From: JAERML01 sp035687895 | GTDB taxonomy: Bacteria; Bacteroidota; Ignavibacteria; UBA10030; UBA6906 | Assembly: GCA_035687895.1 (NCBI GenBank) | Contig: DASRUE010000140.1 | Span: 1 to 20,224 of the forward strand | Reading direction: 5' to 3' | DNA: 20,224 nt | Shown: positions 13,937 through 20,224 of the stretch, piece after piece | Layout of the letters: every line of letters starts with the position of its first letter | Position numbering within the stretch: position 1 is the stretch's first letter | Notes under the pieces: generated by a model | Told to the model about the DNA's origin: nothing | The model's database searches: none | What the model saw: only the letters and a program-made list of their open reading frames with translations | Made by a program: the position numbers and the translations under genes

Positions 13937-14848
13937 ATGGATACTTCCACAGGCCATCCACCTCGGGTTCGACTTGTTGTTGCATACCTCAGCCTGTTCA
14001 TCATCTGGGGATCAACCTACCTTGCGATCAGAATCGGCGTGATGGACATCCCCCCCGCTTTGTTGGCTGGAATGCGATTTCTCGTATCGGGATCAATCCT
14101 GGTAGGGACTGGAAGAATCTGGAGCAGACCATTCCCGTCGACAGCGACCGGCTGGCGTCATCTGGCCGTGATCGGGCTATTCCTGTTGGTGGGCGGAAAT
14201 GGGCTGGTCGTCTGGGCGGAGCAATGGGTTCCCTCGGGACTCGCGGCACTAATCGTTGCCACAGTCCCGCTCTTCATGTCTTCTATCGACGCGGTAATCC
14301 CGGGCGGGCACAGACTCTCGGGCCTTGGCTGGGTGGGAATCCTTATCGGATTCGGAGGCGTGGTGGTGCTTGTTTCTCCGAGCCTGGGGATGGTGTTGGG
14401 GGAGCAGATTGATATCGGAGGAATAATCGGACTGGTATGTGCATCGTTCTTCTGGTCTACCGGATCGATCTACTCAAAACGACATCCCGTTGGTGGAGAC
14501 ATCTTTGTGAACACTGGAATTCAAATGCTTGCAGGTGGTCTGGTCCTGACAGTGATCGGACTTGCAGCGGGTGAGTGGGCATCCATTCGATGGACTGCGT
14601 CCGGTGTGCTTGCGGTGGTCTATCTGATCTTGTTTGGCTCGATCGTTGGATTCACAGCGTACGCGTACTTGCTTCGCCACGTCCCTGCGGCAAAAGCCTC
14701 CACGTACGCATATGTAAACCCGATCGTTGCGGTAATTCTCGGAGCACTGATCCTCGCCGAGCCGGTGGATTTCAGAACTGTTATCGCGACCGCGGTCATT
14801 CTCGGCGGCGTGGCAATCGTTCAACTCGCGAGAATGAGGTCGGTGTGA
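13937..14848 (+). CDS. EamA-family drug/metabolite transporter (YedA/RhaT-like)
   Basis: The 303-residue inner-membrane protein has about ten hydrophobic segments arranged as two EamA repeats. The first begins 'YLSLFIIWGSTYLAIRIGV' and contains 'PPALLAGMRFLVSG'. The second begins near 'GGIIGLVCASFFWSTGSIYS' and contains 'VYLILFGSIVGFTAYAYLLR' and 'AYVNPIVAVILGALILAEPV'. These phrases match the YedA-like branch of the DMT superfamily, whose members export amino acids or other small metabolites; substrate cannot be told from sequence. The ATG lies 3 nt after the DinB-like stop, so it is the last gene of the rightward run. It converges on the GT4 gene with a 9-nt gap and no hairpin terminator between them. 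Confidence 0.93.
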   Translation: MDTSTGHPPRVRLVVAYLSLFIIWGSTYLAIRIGVMDIPPALLAGMRFLVSGSILVGTGRIWSRPFPSTATGWRHLAVIGLFLLVGGNGLVVWAEQWVPSGLAALIVATVPLFMSSIDAVIPGGHRLSGLGWVGILIGFGGVVVLVSPSLGMVLGEQIDIGGIIGLVCASFFWSTGSIYSKRHPVGGDIFVNTGIQMLAGGLVLTVIGLAAGEWASIRWTASGVLAVVYLILFGSIVGFTAYAYLLRHVPAAKASTYAYVNPIVAVILGALILAEPVDFRTVIATAVILGGVAIVQLARMRSV

Positions 14849-14857
14849 ATCGCAGCT

Positions 14858-15979
14858 TCAATTGTTTACCTGTTGAACGCGGCGTTCGAGAAGAGCAAGC
14901 GTTTGTTTCGCAGCCTGATCCCAATCAAAGTTCTTCGACCAGCGGATGGCGTTTTCCGACAGGCGCTCCCGCAAGGACCGATCCTTGAGAAGGAGCCGTA
15001 GTTTTTCCTGAAGGTCCATCACATTACCGTACTCATACAGGAGACCTGTCTCCCCATTCTTGACGGCATCGCGAAGCCCCTGCACGTTGCTGGCAAGCAC
15101 GGGGGTTCCGCACGCGTTCGCTTCCACGACGGTCAAACCCCACCCCTCTTTTGACGAGGTCGTCACCTTGAACCACATTTGTTGAAGAAGGCGCACTTTC
15201 CGATCCTCCGGAACGAATCCAGTGAACTCAACGCTCTTCGTCAAGCCCCACTCACGCGTTATGGCCTCGAGCCTCGGACGATCATCCCCCTCCCCCACGA
15301 TGAGCAGCCTGAGGTCTGGAATTTCCTTCAGCACCCCAGGCAGTGCCCGCAGGAGATGATCAACACTCTTGTACTTTTTCAGCCGGCCGAAGTATCCGAT
15401 CAGCGGTGTCGGGTTCTTGGCCTCCCCGTGTGGAGTGTGGACAGAATGGTCAACGCCGTAATTGATCAGTGCAACGGTAGATCGATCAAATCTCCTTTCC
15501 AGTAGTTCATATTCCGTACTTGGCGAACCGACGATGAAGGGAACCCGTCGCTGCCTATAGAGCCAGACCGCCGCCTGCTCCATGAGGTAGACATACGACG
15601 CCATCGGCACGTTGAGCTCGAGGAAGATGCTCGTCCCGAACAAATGATGCGTGACTCCGTAGAGTGGTGTGCGGACATAAAGAGGAGTGAAGAACGGAAT
15701 CTTGTTCATATCGTCGACCACGATGTCGAATTTTTCGTTCCTGAATTTCGACAGATAGGTCCACGCAAACCGGAAGTTGAACAGATACCTTCCACCTGCG
15801 CGGATGACCCGGATGCCGTTCAGATCTTCTTCAGGGAGGGCGCCGCGAAACGACGAGCAGAAGAGAACAACCTCGTGGCCCATTTTCGCGACGCGGGAAA
15901 AGACTTCGTGCAGATGGACTTCCGCACCTCCTGCGAGGGGATTCTTAATGTCCTGCCAATTGACGACAAGGATGCGCAT
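14858..15979 (-). CDS. GT4-family glycosyltransferase
   Basis: The 373-residue retaining glycosyltransferase has a GT-B fold and is presumably cytosolic or peripheral on the inner membrane. The N-terminal half starts 'MRILVVNWQDIKNPLAGGAE', with the 'GGAE..l.e' acceptor-side motif. The C-terminal half shows 'LIGYFGRLKKYKSVDHLLRA', 'LRLLIVGEGDDRPRLE', 'EFTGFVPEDRK' and the E-x7-E nucleotide-sugar motif EGWGLTVVE (278-286) with 'ANACGTPVLAS'. The neighbouring gmd and rmd-like genes suggest a GDP-linked donor, as for mannosyl- or rhamnosyltransferases; that is inference from context. The ATG at 15979 lacks a clear Shine-Dalgarno. It is the last gene of the leftward sugar cluster, separated from it by the four-helix-bundle gene. 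Confidence 0.92.
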   Translation of the reverse strand: MRILVVNWQDIKNPLAGGAEVHLHEVFSRVAKMGHEVVLFCSSFRGALPEEDLNGIRVIRAGGRYLFNFRFAWTYLSKFRNEKFDIVVDDMNKIPFFTPLYVRTPLYGVTHHLFGTSIFLELNVPMASYVYLMEQAAVWLYRQRRVPFIVGSPSTEYELLERRFDRSTVALINYGVDHSVHTPHGEAKNPTPLIGYFGRLKKYKSVDHLLRALPGVLKEIPDLRLLIVGEGDDRPRLEAITREWGLTKSVEFTGFVPEDRKVRLLQQMWFKVTTSSKEGWGLTVVEANACGTPVLASNVQGLRDAVKNGETGLLYEYGNVMDLQEKLRLLLKDRSLRERLSENAIRWSKNFDWDQAAKQTLALLERRVQQVNN

Positions 15980-16022
15980 AGGGAAGATGAGAAGTCGGGT
16001 TGAAAAAGCCAGACGAAAGGTG

Positions 16023-16039
16023 AAGATTTAAGATTGAAG
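16023..16039. repeat. Inverted repeat flanking the four-helix-bundle gene, 3' side
   Basis: AAGATTTAAGATTGAAG here is the reverse complement, at 16 of 17 positions, of 16425-16441. It is followed by a low-GC hairpin, GATCTT (16039-16044) with AAGATC (16051-16056). Both repeats lie in the gaps just outside the gene. Confidence 0.6.
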
Positions 16040-16060
16040 ATCTTAGATGGAAGATCGGAT

Positions 16061-16414
16061 TTATCTTGACAATCTTGCCGTCTTGACGCTCGACGCAAAA
16101 ATGGCAACAAACTCGCCCGCTTCTCGAATGAGTGCAACGAGAAGTTCAGCTTTTACAACCCCGGTCTCACCGAGAATCTCCAACCAGTAAAGAGTTTCAT
16201 CAGCTTCCTCGAGAACGATGCCCATCTTTGATATGAAGTCAGGTTTGGACCTACCTCGGCAGGCTGCTCGATAATTCGCGCCGACTGATGTCCCTGATCG
16301 AAAGAGTTGATCGCCAATCAGCCGACCTTCGCGCGTATTAGGAAGCTGTCTGCATAGGTCGATTACTGACTTTGCAAACTCCTTCGTGCGTTTCTTTAGT
16401 TCGACTTGATCCAT
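16061..16414 (-). CDS. Four-helix-bundle protein of the 23S rRNA intervening-sequence (IVP) family
   Basis: The 117-residue protein matches the small four-helix-bundle family first found in intervening sequences of 23S rRNA genes and now widespread as free-standing genes. The diagnostic stretch is at residues 39-81: 'RSGTSVGANYRAACRGRSKP', 'DFISKMGIVLEEADETLYWL', 'EIL'. The N-terminus 'KKRTKEFAKSVIDLCRQLPN' and the C-terminal helix 'LVALIREAGEFVAIFASSVK' also fit. The protein forms pentameric bundles in known structures; a relative, Avd, binds RNA in diversity-generating retroelements, but no reverse transcriptase is nearby. AAGGGG about 7 nt upstream supports the ATG at 16414. It sits between the rmd-like and GT4 genes, where it has no obvious link to sugar metabolism, and is bordered by inverted repeats. 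Its role is unknown. Confidence 0.92.
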   Translation of the reverse strand: MDQVELKKRTKEFAKSVIDLCRQLPNTREGRLIGDQLFRSGTSVGANYRAACRGRSKPDFISKMGIVLEEADETLYWLEILGETGVVKAELLVALIREAGEFVAIFASSVKTARLSR

Positions 16415-16424
16415 CCAATCGCCC

Positions 16425-16441
16425 CTTCAATCTCAAATCTT
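16425..16441. repeat. Inverted repeat flanking the four-helix-bundle gene, 5' side
   Basis: CTTCAATCTCAAATCTT pairs with 16023-16039 at 16 of 17 positions. It lies in the 32-nt gap between the four-helix-bundle ATG and the rmd-like stop codon, and ends just before the AAGGGG ribosome binding site of the former. ATCTTAGAT occurs next to both repeats (16040-16048 and 16444-16452). Confidence 0.6.
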
Positions 16442-16446
16442 ACATC

Positions 16447-17424
16447 TTAGATTTTCTCAACTTCATCTTTCCAATACTCAAACACATCCATGAGCGTCTG
16501 TCGTATGGGAATGGAGGGAAACCAGCCGGTGGCCCCACGAAGTCGCTCGTTGCTTCCGACGACTGTCGAGACGTCGTACGGCCTCAGGCGCTGCGGTTCG
16601 GAAATGATCTTCACGGAGATCCCGCTGAGTGTTTGAAAGGCTTCCAGGATGTCTCTGATCTGGAGCGTCTGGCCGGAGCAAATATTGTACACCACATCGC
16701 TTTCCTTCCGGTCGAACAACATCCAGTATGCCCGCACAACATCGCGCACATCGGTGAAGTCTCGCCGGGTCTCGAGGTTACCGACCCGGAGTTCGCATGG
16801 TCGATTGCCGGCAGCGATCTCGGCAAATTGCTTGCCGAAATCAGAGCAGACAAAGACGGGGCTTTGCCGGGGACCAACATGATTGAACGGACGCACCACT
16901 GTGACTGTCAAGCCGAAGCTCATTGCAAACTGTTGAGCAATAAGGTCAATGCTGGCCTTGCTCGCTGCGTACGGATTGTTGGGACTGATTGGACACGTTT
17001 CCCGGATCGGTTGAAGGTTGGGATCCACTTTACCGTACACCTCACCGGTGCTGACGACCATGACGTGGGGGCCAGGGCCACCATCGCCTGTGAGCTTCCG
17101 ACATCCCTCGAGGACGTTCATCCCACCGACTATGTTTACCTGAAACGTCGCCAGAGGATCGCTCAAGGAGACAGGAACAAACGCCTGACCCGCCAAGTGA
17201 AGAACTCTTTCAGGTTTGATCTGCGCAAAGAGTTTCGCAGTGCGAGCGGCGTCAAGAATGTCGAGTCGGTGGAGGTGAAGTGAGGGGCCAACAATCCCGT
17301 CCAGATTGCGGGTAGGAGATTCTCCAAGGATAGTGCCGTGGACTTCTACACCGGCTTGCCTGAGAAGAAATTCCGCAGCATGACTGCCGACAAACCCATC
17401 CACGCCCGTAATGAGCACACGCAT
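16447..17424 (-). CDS. rmd: GDP-6-deoxy-4-keto-mannose reductase (RMD-like SDR)
   Basis: The 325-residue extended short-chain dehydrogenase has the NAD(P) loop GVDGFVGSH (7-15), the 'VVSTGEVYG' serine/threonine (125/126) and the catalytic Y152-x3-K156 in 'NPYAASKAS'. 'RPFNHVGPRQSPVFVCSDFG' closely follows the RMD phrase 'RPFNHxGPGQ...V.SDF', which separates these reductases from GDP-fucose synthase. RMD reduces GDP-4-keto-6-deoxy-D-mannose at C4 to GDP-D-rhamnose. The gene follows gmd with a 6-nt gap, so substrate and enzyme are made together. A reductase giving GDP-6-deoxy-D-talose, or another product of the same intermediate, cannot be excluded. No clear Shine-Dalgarno precedes ATG 17424. 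Confidence 0.82.
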   Translation of the reverse strand: MRVLITGVDGFVGSHAAEFLLRQAGVEVHGTILGESPTRNLDGIVGPSLHLHRLDILDAARTAKLFAQIKPERVLHLAGQAFVPVSLSDPLATFQVNIVGGMNVLEGCRKLTGDGGPGPHVMVVSTGEVYGKVDPNLQPIRETCPISPNNPYAASKASIDLIAQQFAMSFGLTVTVVRPFNHVGPRQSPVFVCSDFGKQFAEIAAGNRPCELRVGNLETRRDFTDVRDVVRAYWMLFDRKESDVVYNICSGQTLQIRDILEAFQTLSGISVKIISEPQRLRPYDVSTVVGSNERLRGATGWFPSIPIRQTLMDVFEYWKDEVEKI

Positions 17425-17430
17425 GCCGGC

Positions 17431-18402
17431 TTACCGTCGGCTGTGTTTCTGAAGGCGCGCAATATCCGCATCCACCATCATTCGCACCAAGCCTTCGAAG
17501 CTCACGCGGGGTTTCCACCCGAACATCCGCTGCGCTTTGCGTGCATTGCCAAGGAGACGGTTCACTTCTGCGGGCCGGTAGAATTTCCTATCAACCTTCA
17601 CGTACTTCTTCCAATTCAATCCTGCGTGGTCGAATGCAATCCGGGCAAAATCCCGGACGGTGTGCGATTCTCCCGTCGCCACGACAAAATCCTCCGCGCG
17701 TTTCTGTTGAAGCATCCGCCACATCACTTCCACGTAATCGCCGGCGTATCCCCAATCCCTCTTCGCATCGAGGTTCCCGAGGCGTAGTTCCCTCGCCATG
17801 CCGAGCGAAATACGCGCAACGCTGTCGGAGATCTTACGAGTCACGAATTCAAGACCACGCCGGGGCGATTCATGATTGAACAGAATCCCCGACACTGCAA
17901 ACATATCGTAGCTTTCGCGGTAGTTCACTGTGATGAAATGCCCGTAGGCCTTGGCCACACCGTAGGGGCTTCGCGGATAGAAGGGGGTGGTTTCACTTTG
18001 CGGCGTCTCCAGCACCTTTCCGAACATCTCACTGCTGCTTGCCTGGTAGAACCTGATCTTCCGGTTCACGAGTTTGATTGCTTCCAGCATTTTTGTTACG
18101 CCAAGCGCAGTGAACTCCCCGGTGAGGGTCGGCTGCGTCCAGGAGGTGGGGACAAACGACTGGGCGGCCAGGTTGTAGACCTCATCGGGCTCCACCTCTT
18201 CCATCAACTCAATAAGCGAGAGCTGGTCCAGAAGGTCCGCCTGAACAATTGTGATCTTCGCCCGCAGATGCTCGATCCGCTCAAAATTCTCCGTACTTGC
18301 CCGGCGCACCATCCCGTATACTTTGTAACCCTTCTCGAGAAGCAACTCTGCAAGATAAGATCCATCCTGCCCGGTCACACCAGTAATGAGAGCTCGTTTC
18401 AC
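17431..18402 (-). CDS. gmd: GDP-mannose 4,6-dehydratase
   Basis: Gmd converts GDP-D-mannose to GDP-4-keto-6-deoxy-D-mannose, the branch point to GDP-L-fucose, GDP-D-rhamnose and related sugars. The 323-residue protein has 'ALITGVTGQDGSYLAELLL' (4-22), 'VYGMVRRAST', 'DEVYNLAAQSFVPTSW', 'FYQASSSEMFG' (118-128), the Y147-x3-K151 pair in 'SPYGVAKAYG', and 'NHESPRRGLEFVTRK', all diagnostic of Gmd. It starts with GTG at 18402, because the nearby upstream ATG is out of frame and soon stops. It is 27 nt downstream of the DUF2723 gene and 6 nt upstream of the rmd-like gene. No fucose synthase is present in the window. Confidence 0.95.
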   Translation of the reverse strand: MKRALITGVTGQDGSYLAELLLEKGYKVYGMVRRASTENFERIEHLRAKITIVQADLLDQLSLIELMEEVEPDEVYNLAAQSFVPTSWTQPTLTGEFTALGVTKMLEAIKLVNRKIRFYQASSSEMFGKVLETPQSETTPFYPRSPYGVAKAYGHFITVNYRESYDMFAVSGILFNHESPRRGLEFVTRKISDSVARISLGMARELRLGNLDAKRDWGYAGDYVEVMWRMLQQKRAEDFVVATGESHTVRDFARIAFDHAGLNWKKYVKVDRKFYRPAEVNRLLGNARKAQRMFGWKPRVSFEGLVRMMVDADIARLQKHSRR

Positions 18403-18429
18403 GCAACGTCTTTCATCTGAAGTGAGTAG

Positions 18430-20224
18430 CTATTGCTTCCCGCCAGTGTCGGGCGAGGTTCTTGTTGTTGCCAGCAGAGTCTGCGTCTCGTTGATCCGCT
18501 GCTTGAGCCCCTGGTCGGTCGGGTACATCACCGCAAGCTCCCGGAGCACCTCGAGCGTTTTTGCATAGTCCTTCCGTACCTCGTAAATCTCAAGCAACAC
18601 GCGGTACGGGTTATAATAGGATTGCATGTTCACCTGCCCCGATTTCATCATCTCTCGTGCGATCGGCTCGACCTCGGAAGCAAGTTCGTTGAACTTGTCC
18701 TCCCTTCCCAGGCGGTGATAGAACGATGCGATGTCTGACTGTAGATCCCATCCCATCGGAATCTTCGCGCGGGGCATCAGTTGCTCCATACGGTCGAGCA
18801 CTTCCACTCCCTTCTCTTTCTGATTCGTCACATTTGCATAGTAAAGAGCGAGCCGGATGAATGCCGACCGATAATTGACCATCATCCGGGTGGTGTTTTC
18901 ATCGAAGTAAACGGTGGGATCAGCCACCCTTCGCCACTTGTAACCGTATTGGGGAGTTTTCGAGAACCCTTCAGGCTCGTTCAAGAGGTTCGCTGCAAGC
19001 ACTTCTGGATTGATACTCCGGTCTTGATCGACCACCTGACGCGGTTCGAGCCGCCACGCCATTCCGTGGAACCAGAGATACTGGTCGAGCCCGATCTTGC
19101 TGTCCGGCGATACGGTCACTGCAAAATAAATCGGGCGTTTCCACTGGTTGGTGTACACGATATCTTGCACCATGATGTCCTGTACACGCAGAGCCTTGGT
19201 GGGACCAATCTGCAAGGTGTTGCGGAACAGGAAACTGATTCTTCCCTTGTTGATCAGGCTTGTGTCTGTCACGCCGTAGCGCTCGAAGGCCTCACGAGGA
19301 ACCGGAAGTTCCATCTGCCGCGGCTCCCACGCAACCGGCTGAATCCGTTCAATCTGCGCGTCAGTGCGGCTGATTGGCACCGCCTTTGCCTCCGGGTAGT
19401 ACGGAGTGTTTTTCATCTGTTGGATGTACCAAGGTGTGTTGACCAGGCTCAGGTTTACGATACGAACATCGCGCCTGACGCCTTCCACATCCTGGAGATA
19501 CCAGAGTGGGAAAGTATCGTTGTCTCCATTGGTGAAAAGGAGAGCGTCCTTCTCGCATGTCTGGAGAAGGTTGTACGAATAGTCCCATGCAACATAGTTG
19601 CCGGAACGATCATGGTCATGCCAGTTGACGCGCGCAAGGTTTCCGGGAATGGCAATCGCAAACACCCCGACAACCGCGAACGAGAGTGTCTCCGCCATCC
19701 GTTGCTCCCGGATGAACTTCTTGACGTAGTCCACCAGTGCAACCACACCGAGTGCAATCCAGAGAGAGAAGACGCAAAAAGCCCCGACATAAAAATAGTC
19801 GCGTTCACGCGGCTGTGGGTCTTGTTGATTCTGGTAGAGGGCGAGTACCGGCCCAAGAATAATAAACATCGCTACAAACACCAGCCACATTTTCCAATCT
19901 TTCTTGAACTGGTAGTAGATGCCCAGCAGTCCAATAAGGAACGGTATCCCCCACGTGTCCTTCCATCCAACTCCTGCATCCTGGACATCTGCGGCCTGGC
20001 CAATATAGTTCCAGCCGACATACCGGAAGAACATGTGGTTTAACTGGTAACGGATCAGGAAATCCATATCACTGGTGTAGTTGGTATAGATTCCCTGGTG
20101 CTGCGGCTCGTTGCTATAACGTCGCTTCATTATGGGAGCGTCCCCATACTGTTCGCGACTGAGGTACGATGTCAGCCGGGCCAGATTGCTGGGGTCGTTC
20201 TCATTCATCGGCGGATTGGCGTTC
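18430..20224 (-). CDS. DUF2723 (GT117/TMEM260-like) membrane protein, N-terminus cut off
   Basis: The frame is open to the right window edge, so the N-terminal part is missing and the Met at 20208 is internal ('NANPPMNENDPSN' precedes and spans it). About 597 residues are visible. First comes 'NENDPSNLARLTSYLSREQY', typical of DUF2723, then four membrane segments (around 'IPFLIGLLGIYY', 'WLVFVAMFIILGPVLAL', 'FYVGAFCVFSLWIALGVVAL' and 'LSFAVVGVFAIAIPG'). A long soluble part follows with 'LLFTNGDNDTFPLWYLQ', then helical TPR-like repeats to the end. The human relative TMEM260 is a protein O-mannosyltransferase and the family is placed in GT117 as I recall. In Bacteroidota the large soluble C-terminus is probably periplasmic. 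The neighbours gmd, rmd and GT4 fit a glycosylation locus. Transfer of mannose or rhamnose is inference. Confidence 0.88.
   Translation of the reverse strand, partial: NANPPMNENDPSNLARLTSYLSREQYGDAPIMKRRYSNEPQHQGIYTNYTSDMDFLIRYQLNHMFFRYVGWNYIGQAADVQDAGVGWKDTWGIPFLIGLLGIYYQFKKDWKMWLVFVAMFIILGPVLALYQNQQDPQPRERDYFYVGAFCVFSLWIALGVVALVDYVKKFIREQRMAETLSFAVVGVFAIAIPGNLARVNWHDHDRSGNYVAWDYSYNLLQTCEKDALLFTNGDNDTFPLWYLQDVEGVRRDVRIVNLSLVNTPWYIQQMKNTPYYPEAKAVPISRTDAQIERIQPVAWEPRQMELPVPREAFERYGVTDTSLINKGRISFLFRNTLQIGPTKALRVQDIMVQDIVYTNQWKRPIYFAVTVSPDSKIGLDQYLWFHGMAWRLEPRQVVDQDRSINPEVLAANLLNEPEGFSKTPQYGYKWRRVADPTVYFDENTTRMMVNYRSAFIRLALYYANVTNQKEKGVEVLDRMEQLMPRAKIPMGWDLQSDIASFYHRLGREDKFNELASEVEPIAREMMKSGQVNMQSYYNPYRVLLEIYEVRKDYAKTLEVLRELAVMYPTDQGLKQRINETQTLLATTRTSPDTGGKQ

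Noticed and set aside
16372..17283. A 303-codon + strand frame antisense to the rmd-like gene
   Set aside because: The opposite strand carries an SDR with full catalytic motifs; this frame is its shadow.
18781..20043. A 420-codon + strand frame antisense to the DUF2723 gene
   Set aside because: It lies entirely opposite a well-supported coding frame with strong family motifs. The protein is His/Arg/Leu-biased with no recognisable domain, as expected of a shadow frame.

Overview
The window looks like a chromosomal segment of a Gram-negative bacterium of the FCB group, most likely an Ignavibacteria/Chlorobi-like or other deep Bacteroidota lineage. Three things point there: a secreted protein ending in a 'LDQNYPNPFNPST' type IX-style sorting domain, a DUF2723 membrane protein, and a complete Kdo/Lpt outer-membrane gene set with an LptC that has a possible lipobox. 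Shine-Dalgarno sites are clear at some genes and absent at others, and most genes in runs overlap by 1-4 nt. I cannot name a genus. No rRNA, tRNA, CRISPR array, prophage or full-length insertion sequence was seen.

Layout. (1) 2-1712, + strand: the 3' part of ATP-type PEP carboxykinase, then a secreted protein with a sorting domain. (2) 1735-2268, - strand: a small secreted Cys/Met/His protein with its own terminator. (3) 2376-9568, - strand: a compact run read right to left: a dicarboxylate/glutamate-type symporter, kdsA, kdsC, an unrecognised 259-aa protein, kdsD, lptC, a long lptA/OstA-like gene and lptB. This covers Kdo synthesis from arabinose-5-P plus the LPS export ATPase and its periplasmic parts. 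(4) 9569-9933: a divergent intergenic region carrying a 146-bp terminal-inverted-repeat element. (5) 9934-14848, + strand: ispE, a TonB-dependent receptor, a LOG-family protein, a DinB-like protein and an EamA transporter. (6) 14858-20224, - strand: a DUF2723 (GT117/TMEM260-like) membrane protein cut by the window end, gmd, an rmd-like reductase, a four-helix-bundle (23S-IVP type) gene flanked by inverted repeats, and a GT4 glycosyltransferase.

How it fits together. Regions 3 and 6 both concern the cell surface. Region 3 makes Kdo and moves LPS to the outer membrane. Region 6 would make GDP-D-rhamnose (or a related GDP-6-deoxyhexose) from GDP-mannose and contains two candidate glycosyltransferases.

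The most unusual signals are small repeats: a 24-nt GC-rich palindrome present twice, in frame, inside one protein's sorting domain; the MITE-like element that occupies most of the likely promoter region of the Kdo/Lpt run; and the inverted repeats around the four-helix-bundle gene. The best candidate for an undescribed component is the 259-aa protein between kdsC and kdsD. I found no clear new defence or mobile system.
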